From positions 1 through 64,000 of the forward strand of contig JAFRQS010000010.1 in the NCBI GenBank assembly GCA_017428495.1: 64,000 bases of DNA, read 5' to 3'. This document shows, piece by piece, positions 8,888 to 17,998 of the stretch (position 1 is the stretch's first letter; each line of letters starts with the position of its first letter). Position numbers and translations under genes: made by a program. The notes beneath the pieces were generated by a model. It searched no databases and was not told the origin of the DNA. It saw only the letters and a list, made by a program, of their open reading frames with translations. The stretch comes from Bacilli bacterium (GTDB lineage Bacteria > Bacillota_I > Bacilli_A > RF39 > UBA660).

Positions 8888-8914
8888 AAAAAGAATGTTA
8901 TTTTAAACACTCTT
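8888..8914 (-). terminator. Terminator after lepA
   Basis: An imperfect hairpin (AAAGAGTGTT / AACATTCTTT on the minus strand) with one mismatch is followed by a T run, just past the lepA stop. Confidence 0.55.
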
Positions 8915-8916
8915 TA

Positions 8917-10707
8917 CTAATTATTGTCACCTTTTTCATCAACCGAAAGTACAGATAAGAATGCTTCTTGTGGTATTTCAACTTTACCTACTACTTTCAT
9001 TCTCTTCTTACCTTCTTTTTGCTTTTCAAGTAATTTTCTTTTACGAGTAATATCTCCACCATAACATTTTGCAAGTACATTCTTTCTCATAGCTTTAATA
9101 TCACTTCTTGCAATTACTTTATTACCAATAGTAGCTTGTATTGGTACTTCAAACATTTGTCTCGGTATAATCTTCTTTAAATTTTCTACTATTACTTTAC
9201 CTCTTTTATATGCAAAATCTTTATGTACAATTATACTTAATGCATCTACACTTTCTCCATTAATTAATATATCCATTTTTACTAAATTACTAACTCTATT
9301 ACCAATGTAATCATAGTCAAAAGAAGCATATCCTTTTGTATAACTTTTTAACTTATCAAAAAAATCATATACTATTTCAGATAAAGGTATATCATAATGA
9401 ATATTTACTCTAGCCTGATCTATATATTCCATATTTATAAATGTGCCTCTTTTATCTTGACATAACTCCATAACAGAACCAACATATTCAGTAGGTACAA
9501 ATATACTTGTCTTAATATATGGTTCTTTTATTTCTTTAATTAAAGTTCTATCTGGTAACTTAGTAGGATTTTCTACACTTATTACATTACCATCAGTAAG
9601 TATTACCTCATACACAACAGATGGACTTGTAGCAATTAAATCAATATTAAATTCCCTTTCAATTCTTTCTTCAATTACATCCATATGAAGCATACCTAAA
9701 AAACCACATCTAAATCCAAAACCTAATGCTTTAGATGTTTCTGGTTCAAAAGAAAGTGATGCATCATTTAATTTTAATTTTTCTAACGCTTCTTTAAGTT
9801 CTAAATATTTTTTAGAATCTATTGGATATAATCCACAGAATACCATTGGTTTTACTTCTTTATATCCTTCCAAAGACCCAACATTACTATTTTCACTTAC
9901 TAAAGTGTCTCCTACTTTAACATCACTTATACTTTTAATAGATGCTGTAAGATATCCAACATCTCCAGCATTTAATGTTTTCTTCATAGGACTTGGTGTA
10001 TTAACTCCAACTTCTACCACTTCATAAATGGCACCTGTAGCATTCATCTTTATTTTATCTCCTACTTTAATACTACCATTTACTACTCTTGTATATATTA
10101 TTACACCTTTATAAGAATCAAATATACTATCGAATATTAAAGCTTGTAGTTCATCACTATCACTCTTAGGACTAGGAATTCTATCTACTATTGCATCTAA
10201 TAATTCATCTATTCCTATTCCATTTTTAGCACTTACTAAAAGTATTTCATCTTCCCTAAAACCAAGATTGTCTATTATTTCTTTTTTTGTCTTTTCTACA
10301 TCTGCATTAGGTAAATCTATTTTATTTATAACAGGAATAATAGTTAAATTATGAGATAATGCAAGATATAAATTAGCAATAGTTTGTGCTTCTATTCCTT
10401 GAGTTGCATCCACAACTAAAATAGCACCTTCACATGCTGCTAAACTTCTACTAACTTCATATGTAAAATCAACATGCCCAGGAGTATCTATTAAATGAAG
10501 TACATAATCTTTATACTTTAATTCTACTGCATTTAATTTAATAGTTATTCCTCTTTCTCTTTCTAAATCCATAGAATCTAAAAGTTGATCTTTCATATCT
10601 CTTTCATTAATCGCACCAGTCTTCTCTAATAATCTATCTGCAAGAGTACTCTTACCATGATCGATATGTGCAATAATGCTGAAATTTCTAATTTTACTAA
10701 TATCCAT
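8917..10707 (-). CDS. lepA: Elongation factor 4 (LepA)
   Basis: 596 residues, full length. It is a ribosome-associated translational GTPase that back-translocates or remodels stalled ribosomes. G motifs are intact: AHIDHGKS (13-20), DTPGH (from 74), NKID (128-131). The LepA-specific C-terminal domain is present ([30 protein letters not shown] in two stretches). It is cytoplasmic or membrane-associated. The start codon is preceded by TTAGGTGAA. It lies upstream of hemW but is separated from it by a terminator-like hairpin. Confidence 0.97.
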   Translation of the reverse strand: MDISKIRNFSIIAHIDHGKSTLADRLLEKTGAINERDMKDQLLDSMDLERERGITIKLNAVELKYKDYVLHLIDTPGHVDFTYEVSRSLAACEGAILVVDATQGIEAQTIANLYLALSHNLTIIPVINKIDLPNADVEKTKKEIIDNLGFREDEILLVSAKNGIGIDELLDAIVDRIPSPKSDSDELQALIFDSIFDSYKGVIIYTRVVNGSIKVGDKIKMNATGAIYEVVEVGVNTPSPMKKTLNAGDVGYLTASIKSISDVKVGDTLVSENSNVGSLEGYKEVKPMVFCGLYPIDSKKYLELKEALEKLKLNDASLSFEPETSKALGFGFRCGFLGMLHMDVIEERIEREFNIDLIATSPSVVYEVILTDGNVISVENPTKLPDRTLIKEIKEPYIKTSIFVPTEYVGSVMELCQDKRGTFINMEYIDQARVNIHYDIPLSEIVYDFFDKLKSYTKGYASFDYDYIGNRVSNLVKMDILINGESVDALSIIVHKDFAYKRGKVIVENLKKIIPRQMFEVPIQATIGNKVIARSDIKAMRKNVLAKCYGGDITRKRKLLEKQKEGKKRMKVVGKVEIPQEAFLSVLSVDEKGDNN

Positions 10708-10764
10708 AAAATTTCACCTAAGAGTATTATAAAAGAAATTATATATAATTTCAATTAATAAAGT

Positions 10765-10795
10765 AAAAAGAACAAATAATTAATTTGTTCTTTTT
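10765..10795 (-). terminator. Terminator after the P-type ATPase gene
   Basis: A perfect 13-bp inverted repeat (AAAAAGAACAAAT / ATTTGTTCTTTTT) with a 5-base loop lies immediately beyond the ATPase stop. The arms supply T runs on both strands. Confidence 0.8.
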
Positions 10796-10796
10796 A

Positions 10797-13181
10797 TTAT
10801 ACTTCTTTTACTTTTTCTGCCTTATTTTTGATTGCATATATATTTGATTCAACTTCTATTGAATCATCAAGTTTATTAAATATGAATGTTATAAAATATG
10901 TTAATAATTTATATATATAGAATGAATTTATAGTAAGCACAAGAGTTATTATAAATATTGCTTCATCAAACGGTAATATATTAAAGAACTCTGGCATCAT
11001 AAATAATCCTAATATAAATCCTGTAAACATTACAAAGAATAATGCTCCCCTATATAAATTCAATGGATAACATATTCTAAATAAATTATATAAACCTACT
11101 ACTGTAGTTAATATTACACATATTGTACTTTGCACTTCATATGATAAAGTAAATACTCTTGCAAATACTGACACAACCATTATATTTAATACTACAGTTA
11201 ATGCAGTTGGTAAACTCTTTGATAATATTTTAAATAAGAAATTTCCTTTTACTAATTCATTGTTTGGTTCAAGTGCAAGTATAAATGATGGCGCACCTAT
11301 TGTAAATGCAGTAATAAATGTAAGCTGTATTGGTATGAAGAAATACTTTTGAAATGATGCAATACTATATATTATTAACATAATTGTATATAGTGTTTTA
11401 ACAAGCAATAATGAAGCACTTCTTTCAACGTTATTTATTGTTTGTCTTCCTTCAGCTACTACTCTAGGTAGTGAGTTAAAATCATCATTAAGAAGTATTA
11501 ATTGAGAAATATTTCTTGCTGCGTCACTTCCTGATTTAACAGATATAGCACAATCACTTTCTTTTAATGCAAGTACATCATTTGCTCCATCACCAGTCAT
11601 AGCAACAGTATGTCCTTTAGATTTTAAATATCTGACTATAGTTCTTTTTTGTTCAGGCTTAGCTCTTCCAAACACATCATATTCATCTATAGCGCTAATT
11701 AATTCTTCATCAGTTAAATTACCAATATCAATTCCTTTTATGTCCTTTAAACCAACTTTTCTAGCTATACACATAACTGTTTCTATATTATCACCAGATA
11801 TTATTTTTACTAACACATCATTATTTTTAAAATAATCTAACGTATCTTTTGCAGAAGGTCTTATTATATCTTCAATAAGTACATACCCCACCACTTTAAT
11901 ATCCTCTAAAGATTTTTCTATCTTACCACTTTTAATTCCAAGTGCAACTACACGATATTCTCTAATATACTCTTTTATTTTATCATCAAGTTTGCCTTTC
12001 ATTATTACTTCTGGTGCACCTAAATATAATGAATAATCATCAAATTCTATAGCAGAATATTTTCTACTTGATGAAAAAGAAAGTTTATCTTTAGCTTCTA
12101 ATTTATCTCCCTCATAATAATCTTTTAACGCATTCATAGTTTGATTAGTATCATCACTTGCTAAAGTATATTCTCTTAAATATTTATCTAATTCACTTCT
12201 AGTATATTTATCATTTGGCACAATACTCTTAACTTTCATATTACCATCTGTTAAAGTACCTGTTTTATCTAAGCATATAGTATCTACTCTTGCAAGTATT
12301 TCTATAGAATATAATTGTTGTACTAATACATCAACTCTATATAATTTAATTACACCCACAGCCATTACTGATGATGTTAAAAGTACTAATCCCTCTGGTA
12401 TCATTCCTATTAATGATGCTACTGTTGTAAATATACTTTCACCAAAATTACCTGTTACATTGTACTGACTAATAAGCATTATTATACCAATAGGTATTAT
12501 AGAAATAGACAATACTTTTAATACTTTAGTAAAGGATTCCATAACTATAGAAGTTACATCTTTCTTATACTTAGCTTCATTAGTTATCTTTGAAATATAA
12601 TTATCTTTACCTACATGTATTACTTGTGCAGTAGCATTTCCAGATGTTATAAAAGATCCAGATAATAATTCATCGCCTTTTCTTTTATATATAGCATCTG
12701 ATTCACCAGTTATTAAACATTCATTAACCTCTATTTCTCCATCTAATATTATGCAATCCGCAACAATTTGATGTCCTAATGATAGTTTAACTATATCATC
12801 CATTACTATTTCATCTAGTGGCAGTTCTATTATTGAATCATCTCTTAATACATTTACTTTTGATTCAGATACCATTGATAATTTATCTATAATTCTTTTT
12901 GATATAATTTCTTCTACTATACTTATTATTGTATTAGTCAATATTACTCCCATAAATAAGCAATTCTTAAGTCCATTTAGTATATTACCATTAATTATCC
13001 CGGCAATAATTACCATTGCACCCAATGCAAAGTTTAAATAATTAAAATATGTAAAAAAGTTATCTCTAATTATTTCTTTTATTGTCTTAGTTTTAGGTGC
13101 ATTATTATAATTATATAATCCTAATTTTTTTCTGTTTTCTACGTCTTTAGCACTTAATCCTTTTTTAATATCTACTTCCAT
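10797..13181 (-). CDS. Cation-translocating P-type ATPase
   Basis: 794 residues with the P2/P-type core: actuator motif TGES (around 158-161), phosphorylation motif DKTGTLT with Asp305, membrane motif IPEGL at about 261-265, and hinge TGDGANDVLALKESD. About eight to ten hydrophobic segments are visible, two before the actuator domain and six after the nucleotide-binding region. PEGL in helix M4 resembles Ca2+- or CtpE-type pumps, so calcium export is plausible, but the substrate is not proven by sequence. GGTGG precedes the ATG. It appears monocistronic, with a strong terminator downstream. Confidence 0.9.
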   Translation of the reverse strand: MEVDIKKGLSAKDVENRKKLGLYNYNNAPKTKTIKEIIRDNFFTYFNYLNFALGAMVIIAGIINGNILNGLKNCLFMGVILTNTIISIVEEIISKRIIDKLSMVSESKVNVLRDDSIIELPLDEIVMDDIVKLSLGHQIVADCIILDGEIEVNECLITGESDAIYKRKGDELLSGSFITSGNATAQVIHVGKDNYISKITNEAKYKKDVTSIVMESFTKVLKVLSISIIPIGIIMLISQYNVTGNFGESIFTTVASLIGMIPEGLVLLTSSVMAVGVIKLYRVDVLVQQLYSIEILARVDTICLDKTGTLTDGNMKVKSIVPNDKYTRSELDKYLREYTLASDDTNQTMNALKDYYEGDKLEAKDKLSFSSSRKYSAIEFDDYSLYLGAPEVIMKGKLDDKIKEYIREYRVVALGIKSGKIEKSLEDIKVVGYVLIEDIIRPSAKDTLDYFKNNDVLVKIISGDNIETVMCIARKVGLKDIKGIDIGNLTDEELISAIDEYDVFGRAKPEQKRTIVRYLKSKGHTVAMTGDGANDVLALKESDCAISVKSGSDAARNISQLILLNDDFNSLPRVVAEGRQTINNVERSASLLLVKTLYTIMLIIYSIASFQKYFFIPIQLTFITAFTIGAPSFILALEPNNELVKGNFLFKILSKSLPTALTVVLNIMVVSVFARVFTLSYEVQSTICVILTTVVGLYNLFRICYPLNLYRGALFFVMFTGFILGLFMMPEFFNILPFDEAIFIITLVLTINSFYIYKLLTYFITFIFNKLDDSIEVESNIYAIKNKAEKVKEV

Positions 13182-13249
13182 ATAGTACCACCAATTTAAA
13201 TTGTAATATATATTTTATATACTTTCAATACTCTGTACATTTGTTAACA

Positions 13250-13272
13250 AAAAAATCGATTTAAAATCGATT
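13250..13272 (-). terminator. Terminator of the tRNA operon
   Basis: On the minus strand an 8-bp stem (AATCGATT, three-base loop, AATCGATT) is followed by a T run. It lies nine bases beyond the CCA end of the last tRNA. Confidence 0.7.
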
Positions 13273-13280
13273 ACTTTTAT

Positions 13281-13356
13281 TGGTAGCCAGTATGGGACTT
13301 GAACCCATGTATGTCACCTTGAGAGGGTGATGTGTTAACCACTTCACCAACTGGCC
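13281..13356 (-). tRNA. tRNA-Glu (anticodon CTC)
   Basis: 76 nt with encoded CCA. The acceptor stem GGCCAGT pairs with ACTGGCT (one G-U pair). Anticodon stem TCACC/GGTGA encloses CTCTCAA, giving CTC. T-arm GGTTCAAGTCC is normal. It closely resembles the neighbouring tRNA-Glu(TTC) through the acceptor and D arm, suggesting duplication followed by an anticodon change. Confidence 0.93.
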
Positions 13357-13366
13357 ATAAAATAAA

Positions 13367-13381
13367 AACCCTTAATGGGTT
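13367..13381 (-). terminator. Weak hairpin between the two tRNA-Glu genes
   Basis: A 5-bp stem (AACCC/GGGTT) with a 5-base loop is followed on the minus strand by TTTTATTTT. It could attenuate transcription into the final tRNA-Glu(CTC) or be a processing hairpin. Confidence 0.4.
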
Positions 13382-13390
13382 ATAAACAAA

Positions 13391-13467
13391 TGGTGACCAG
13401 TACGAGATTCGAACTCGTGAATGCCGCCGTGAAAGGGCGGTGTGTTAAGCCACTTCACCAACTGGCC
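13391..13467 (-). tRNA. tRNA-Glu (anticodon TTC)
   Basis: 77 nt with encoded CCA. Acceptor GGCCAGT pairs with ACTGGTC (first pair imperfect). Anticodon stem CCGCC/GGCGG encloses CTTTCAC, giving TTC. This is the main Glu decoder for an AT-rich genome. Confidence 0.93.
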
Positions 13468-13474
13468 AAAAAAA

Positions 13475-13551
13475 TGGCGCCCCAACTAGGACTTGAACCT
13501 AGGACCCCTTGATTAACAGTCAAGTGCTCTAACCAACTGAGCTATTGAGGC
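13475..13551 (-). tRNA. tRNA-Asn (anticodon GTT)
   Basis: 77 nt with encoded CCA. Anticodon stem CTTGA/TCAAG encloses CTGTTAA, giving GTT. Acceptor GCCTCAA pairs with TTGGGGC with one G-U pair. Confidence 0.94.
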
Positions 13552-13558
13552 GTTTAAA

Positions 13559-13635
<77 letters not shown>

Positions 13636-13722
13636 ATTTCAAACCAAAATTTAACTGACTATTTCATTTTATATTAAAATATTAAAAAATGCAATACTTT
13701 TTTTAAAATTTAATATGTTTGT

Positions 13723-13751
13723 ATTATAGTATATATTCCTAATAATTTCAA
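13723..13751 (-). promoter_or_regulatory. Promoter of the Ile-Asn-Glu-Glu tRNA operon
   Basis: On the minus strand, TTGAAA (13746-13751) and a perfect TATAAT (13723-13728) are separated by 17 bases, about 90 bases before tRNA-Ile. This is a near-consensus vegetative sigma-A promoter, as expected for stable RNA. Confidence 0.8.
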
Positions 13752-13788
13752 CACTTTTTTACATTATATGAATAAAAGAACATAATAT

Positions 13789-14691
13789 TCACTTTATATT
13801 ATGTTCTTTAACTATATATTTTGGTCTATTATGTAATTCAATATGCATTTTAGATATATATATCCCAACTATACCAATAAATAGCATATTCATTCCACTT
13901 AAGAACAACATTAATGTAATAATTCCAAATAAAGAACTCTTTCCAAATAATAATACAATAAACATTACAAATGATATAAACATCAATAATATACCAATTA
14001 TTGCAGATATAACAAGTGGAAATGTAGAAAATCCCACTATACTATCTATTGAATATTTAAACAATTTGAAAAATGACCATTTTGTAGTACCTGCTACTCT
14101 TTCAACATTCTTATATTCCAAATACTTTACATTATATCCAACCCATGAAAATATACCTTTAGAATATCTATTATTTTCATGCAATCTTAATATTGAATCT
14201 ACCATTTGTCTAGTCATAAGTCTAAAATCTCTAGCACCATCTACAACTTTTACATCAGATATTTTATTAATTAATTTATAATAGCATCTTGCAAAAAAGC
14301 TTCTTATTACTGGTTCCCCTTTTCTAGAAGTTCTCCTTAATCCAACACAGTCATAACCCTCTTCCACTATGCCTTTATACATCTCTATTAAATATTCTGG
14401 TGGATCTTGTAAATCAGCATCCATTATTGCAATATAATCTCCTCTACATGCTTCAAGACCTGCTAACATTGCAGCTTCTTTACCAAAATTTCTAGAAAAA
14501 GATATATATTTTACTCTTTTATCATTTTTTGAAATATCTTTTAATAATTCTAATGTCCTATCTTTTGAACCATCATTTACAAATATAAGTTCAAATTTTT
14601 CATTCATCTTATCCATTACTTTATTCATCTCTTTTATAAAGTATGGTATTGATTCTTCTTCATTATAACAAGGTATTATTAAACTAATCAT
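13789..14691 (-). CDS. Family 2 glycosyltransferase, GtrB/DPM1-like
   Basis: 300 residues. The N-terminal GT-A domain shows LIIPCYNEEESI, FVNDGSKDRT, SRNFGKEAAM and the metal-binding MDADLQDPPE; GTTKWSFFKLFKYSIDSI follows, as in polyprenyl-phosphate sugar transferases. Two hydrophobic segments (about residues 225-250 and 258-282) anchor it in the membrane. It probably transfers a sugar from a nucleotide donor to undecaprenyl phosphate for modification of a cell-surface polymer. It is monocistronic, flanked by tRNA genes; the sugar cannot be told from sequence. Confidence 0.88.
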   Translation of the reverse strand: MISLIIPCYNEEESIPYFIKEMNKVMDKMNEKFELIFVNDGSKDRTLELLKDISKNDKRVKYISFSRNFGKEAAMLAGLEACRGDYIAIMDADLQDPPEYLIEMYKGIVEEGYDCVGLRRTSRKGEPVIRSFFARCYYKLINKISDVKVVDGARDFRLMTRQMVDSILRLHENNRYSKGIFSWVGYNVKYLEYKNVERVAGTTKWSFFKLFKYSIDSIVGFSTFPLVISAIIGILLMFISFVMFIVLLFGKSSLFGIITLMLFLSGMNMLFIGIVGIYISKMHIELHNRPKYIVKEHNIK

Positions 14692-14745
14692 TATTTCACC
14701 TCAAATTAATTTTATCATATATATTTAAAATATCAAAATTAATAA

Positions 14746-14768
14746 AAAAAACTCCTAAGAGTCAATAT
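14746..14768 (-). terminator. Weak terminator after tRNA-Lys
   Basis: A short hairpin (ACTC / GAGT, loop TTAG, on the minus strand) is followed by eight T, seven bases or so after the tRNA CCA end. Confidence 0.5.
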
Positions 14769-14775
14769 TTTATAA

Positions 14776-14851
14776 TGGTGGGGCGTTAGGGATTCGGACC
14801 CTAGACCCACTGATTAAGAGTCAGTTGCTCTACCAACTGAGCTAACGCCCC
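14776..14851 (-). tRNA. tRNA-Lys (anticodon CTT)
   Basis: 76 nt with encoded CCA. Acceptor GGGGCGT pairs perfectly with ACGCCCC. Anticodon stem ACTGA/TCAGT encloses CTCTTAA, giving CTT, which reads AAG. A TATAAT-like box lies at 14863-14868 on the minus strand with a poor -35, so it may have its own promoter after the sufS terminator. In so AT-rich a genome a second Lys isoacceptor with C34 is a luxury. Confidence 0.92.
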
Positions 14852-14887
14852 ATGCAAGAGAAATTATAGCATACTTTATTAAAAAAA

Positions 14888-14912
14888 TAAACTATTTTTT
14901 TAAAATAGTTAT
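14888..14912 (-). terminator. Terminator after sufS
   Basis: A perfect 9-bp stem (AACTATTTT / AAAATAGTT) with a 3-base loop and a T-rich tail lies four bases past the sufS stop. Confidence 0.7.
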
Positions 14913-14915
14913 TTT

Positions 14916-16106
14916 TTATAATAATGAATCTCTCAATATATCATTATTATCTAATACTTTTACTAAAGTATCTATATCTTCTTTTGTATTATAAAAGTAT
15001 AAACTAATTCTACAAGTATTAGTTACTCCTATTTCATCTTTTAATATCTTTGCACAATGATTACCTGCTCTTACACATATACCATTTTTATTTAAATATG
15101 TTGCTGTATCTTGACTATGTACTCCTTTTACATTAAAAATTATTGTACTTGATTTAATATCTTTGTTATATATGTCTATATTATTTAATTTAGATAATTC
15201 TTTTATTCCATAATTTCTTAAATCAGTAATATATTTTTCTATATTATCAATACCAATATTATTTATATAATCTATTGCTGCACCAAGTCCTATTACACCA
15301 GCAATATTTGGAGTACCTGCTTCTAATTTATATGGTATTTCTTTATACTTATATTTCTTATCACTCTCAAAATCATTATTCATTCCACCACCAACATTAT
15401 GAGGCTTTAAATTCTTTAACAAATCATATTTACCATATAAAACGCCTATACCTGTTGGTCCACACATTTTATGTCCTGAAAATCCCATAAAATCTACATC
15501 TAAATCTTGTACATCGACTTTTATATGTGGTACGCTTTGCGCTGCATCAAGCACTAGCAAAATATTATTATCATGCGCAAGTTTACTTATTTCTTTAATT
15601 GGTCTTTCATCCCCTATTACATTAGTAATATGTGCAAGTGATATTACTTTTGTATTAGGTGTTATTGCATTTTTTACATTATCTAATGTTACTAAATCAT
15701 TATCAAGATCAATATATTTTATTTTTATATCTTTATTAATATTAAACCAAGGAAGTATATTAGATGCATGTTCTGCTTTAGTAAGTAATACCTCATCACC
15801 ATCATTTAAATAATCTTTAAAAAATCCATCCACAATCATATTTAGTGATTCAGTTGTACCACTAGTAAATACTATTTCTTCTTTTCTTTTTGCATTTATA
15901 AAATCTTTTACCTTATCTCTAACCCCTTCATATTTAGTATCTACTTCATAACTAATATCATAGTCTCCTCTATGAGCATTAGCAGTATAATTTGTATAAT
16001 AATCTACAATACTATCTATAACACTATTAGGTTTAAAACTAGTAGCAGCACTATCAAAATAAATTATACTTTTATTAAGCATCTTAAAATCATCTTTGAT
16101 GTTCAT
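14916..16106 (-). CDS. sufS: Cysteine desulfurase SufS
   Basis: 396 residues. It is a PLP enzyme that takes sulfur from cysteine for iron-sulfur cluster assembly. The PLP lysine is Lys213 in GFSGHKMCGPTG; the catalytic Cys is Cys351 in RAGNHCAKIL. ALNM-type phosphate contacts (TSGTTESLNM) and LVLDAAQSVPH are in place. It is the last gene of sufC-sufD-sufS, three bases after sufD. No SufU sulfur acceptor is encoded nearby, so the acceptor is elsewhere or replaced. Confidence 0.95.
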   Translation of the reverse strand: MNIKDDFKMLNKSIIYFDSAATSFKPNSVIDSIVDYYTNYTANAHRGDYDISYEVDTKYEGVRDKVKDFINAKRKEEIVFTSGTTESLNMIVDGFFKDYLNDGDEVLLTKAEHASNILPWFNINKDIKIKYIDLDNDLVTLDNVKNAITPNTKVISLAHITNVIGDERPIKEISKLAHDNNILLVLDAAQSVPHIKVDVQDLDVDFMGFSGHKMCGPTGIGVLYGKYDLLKNLKPHNVGGGMNNDFESDKKYKYKEIPYKLEAGTPNIAGVIGLGAAIDYINNIGIDNIEKYITDLRNYGIKELSKLNNIDIYNKDIKSSTIIFNVKGVHSQDTATYLNKNGICVRAGNHCAKILKDEIGVTNTCRISLYFYNTKEDIDTLVKVLDNNDILRDSLL

Positions 16107-16109
16107 AAT

Positions 16110-16733
16110 TCACCTCCCTATATTTAAAAATCCATTTATAAGAAGTTTTATAGCTTCTTCTTTATTTATTCCTTTTGTCATCAAATAGAAAATATCTTCA
16201 CTACTAAATCTACCAATAGTAGCAGCATGTCTAGCATCAACATCATATTCATCAATAAATAAATTAGGTTTAATAATACTATTATTTTTAGATAATACTA
16301 TTATTTTACTTTCTTGATTTAATACTGATTTCTTATTACCTTTTAATACACTACTATTAACAATAAACTCCAATTTAGAGTCATTCATTACTACTCCATG
16401 ATTAATTATATTACTAATAGTAGAAATATTATTATGATTAACATTTATTGTATATTTTTGATTATCATAAACTAATGTACTAAAATTATAATCAACTCTA
16501 CTATTTACACCATTTAAATTAATAGTTATTTCTTCTTCATTCTCATTTAACTTATAATTTTTATTTATTATTAATTCACTATTATTTCCTAAATTAAATG
16601 TAGAACTATTTATACTATTATCTACATTAATAACTAACTTACAATTATCCTTTATATCATAAATACTATTATCTATATTATCCACTACTTCATCTTTATC
16701 TATTACTTTTTTATTCATTAATATTTTATTCAC
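16110..16733 (-). CDS. sufD: Short SufD-like scaffold protein
   Basis: 207 residues, about half the usual SufD or SufB length. The C-terminal block (PNLFIDEYDVDARHAATIGRF and DIFYLMTKGINKEEAIKLLINGFL) is the SufB/SufD signature including the Ala-Arg-His-Ala segment. Upstream the text is a run of short, Asn-rich beta strands, consistent with a shortened right-handed beta-helix core. The usual N-terminal helical domain is missing. It overlaps sufC by eight bases. It may act as the SufC partner in a minimal scaffold; SufB is not in the window. Confidence 0.8.
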   Translation of the reverse strand: MNKILMNKKVIDKDEVVDNIDNSIYDIKDNCKLVINVDNSINSSTFNLGNNSELIINKNYKLNENEEEITINLNGVNSRVDYNFSTLVYDNQKYTINVNHNNISTISNIINHGVVMNDSKLEFIVNSSVLKGNKKSVLNQESKIIVLSKNNSIIKPNLFIDEYDVDARHAATIGRFSSEDIFYLMTKGINKEEAIKLLINGFLNIGR

Positions 16734-17475
16734 AAGTATTATCTTCCTTCACAACACTTGCCTCATATCCATTTTCTAAAATAGATAATGCAAGATTATA
16801 ATCACCTGTTTTAACTATTTTACCATTATTCATTATATGAACATAATCTGGTTTTATATATTTTAAGATATGTGGATAATGAGTAATAATTAATAATGAA
16901 GCATTACTTTCCTTTTTATACTTTAAGATGTTTTTAGATATAATTTTTAAATTATCTACATCCACTCCCGAATCTATTTCATCTAATATTATTAAACTTG
17001 GTTTTAGCATTTTCATCCCAATTATTTCATTTTTCTTTCTTTCACCACCAGAAAAGCCCTCATTAATTGAAGAATGGATTGTGTTTTTATCAAAATTTAA
17101 TTCATCATATGCATTTTCAAGTTCATTTACAAATTTAAATAAGTTAATACTTTTACCTTCTCTTATGCTTAAAGCAGTACGAAGCATATCAGCATTGGAT
17201 ACCCCTTCAATTGATATAGGATATTGCATAGCCAAAAATATACCTAATCTAGCAACCTCATCAGTAGTCATTTTTAATATATCTTCACCATTATACTTAA
17301 CAATTCCATCTACGCTATAATTTTCATCTCTCATTATGACCTTAGATAAAGTACTTTTACCTGTCCCATTTGGGCCCATAATAGCATGAATTTCACCATC
17401 ATTTATTTCTAAATTTAATCCTTTTAATATTTTCTTATCTAAAACACTTACTTTTAAATTCTTAATTATAAGCAT
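16726..17475 (-). CDS. sufC: SufC ATPase
   Basis: 249 residues. It is the ABC-type ATPase that drives the SufBCD scaffold. Walker A is GPNGTGKS (34-41), signature FSGGERKKNEI, Walker B SLIILDEIDSGVD, H-loop LIITHY. The SufC-typical GIFLAMQYPISIEGVSN segment is present. GAGGTGATATT precedes the ATG. It is the first gene of the suf operon and divergent from the HIT gene; a 6-bp inverted repeat (ATCACA/TGTGAT) lies in the shared intergenic region near 17505-17530. Confidence 0.95.
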   Translation of the reverse strand: MLIIKNLKVSVLDKKILKGLNLEINDGEIHAIMGPNGTGKSTLSKVIMRDENYSVDGIVKYNGEDILKMTTDEVARLGIFLAMQYPISIEGVSNADMLRTALSIREGKSINLFKFVNELENAYDELNFDKNTIHSSINEGFSGGERKKNEIIGMKMLKPSLIILDEIDSGVDVDNLKIISKNILKYKKESNASLLIITHYPHILKYIKPDYVHIMNNGKIVKTGDYNLALSILENGYEASVVKEDNTCE

Positions 17476-17550
17476 AATATCACCTCAAAACACATATTAT
17501 TATATCACACATTATATTTTATTTGTGATAAAATGTATATGGAGGTATTT

Positions 17551-17937
17551 ATGGATTGTATATTTTGTAAAATTATTAAAGGAGAAATTAATTCATACAC
17601 TATTTATGAAGATGATATAGTTAAAGTTATATTAGATGTTAACCCTGTAACTAATGGTCATGCATTAGTATTGCCAAAAAAGCATTATGAAAATTTATTA
17701 GATATTGATGAAAAAACATTATCTCATATTCATAGAGTTGCAAGAGATTTATATAAAGTATATAAGGAAAAATTAGATTGTGATGGTTTTACTCTTACTC
17801 AAAATAATGGCTATGGGCAAGAAATCAAACATTATCATTTGCATTTAATACCTAGATATAAAAATGATAATATTGAATTTTCTCATCAAAAAAATCAAAT
17901 TAATATTGAAGATATATATATAAAAATAAACAGCTAA
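17551..17937 (+). CDS. HIT family nucleotide-binding hydrolase
   Basis: 128 residues from the ATG at 17551 (GGAGG five bases upstream; an earlier ATG at 17533 lacks a site). The histidine triad is KHYHLHLIPRY, the N-terminal CIFCKIIKGEI includes the zinc-type cysteines, and PVTNGHALVLPKKHY is typical of Hit/HinT proteins. It is expected to hydrolyse purine nucleotide phosphoramidates or dinucleotides in the cytoplasm. It is a single-gene unit with a strong terminator. Confidence 0.93.
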   Translation: MDCIFCKIIKGEINSYTIYEDDIVKVILDVNPVTNGHALVLPKKHYENLLDIDEKTLSHIHRVARDLYKVYKEKLDCDGFTLTQNNGYGQEIKHYHLHLIPRYKNDNIEFSHQKNQINIEDIYIKINS

Positions 17938-17948
17938 TGTTTATTTTT
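17922..17948 (+). terminator. Terminator of the HIT gene
   Basis: A perfect 10-bp stem (AAAAATAAAC / GTTTATTTTT) has a 7-base loop that contains the stop codon, followed by T residues. Confidence 0.75.
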
Positions 17949-17998
17949 TTATTGTGTAATATAACTAATAATATGTTACAATTAGAATAGGAGATAAT

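Noticed and set aside
17500-17532. CRP- or Fnr-like operator between sufC and the HIT gene (ATCACA...TGTGAT)
   Set aside because: The arm order and 14-base spacing do not fit TGTGA-N6-TCACA; it may only be a hairpin.
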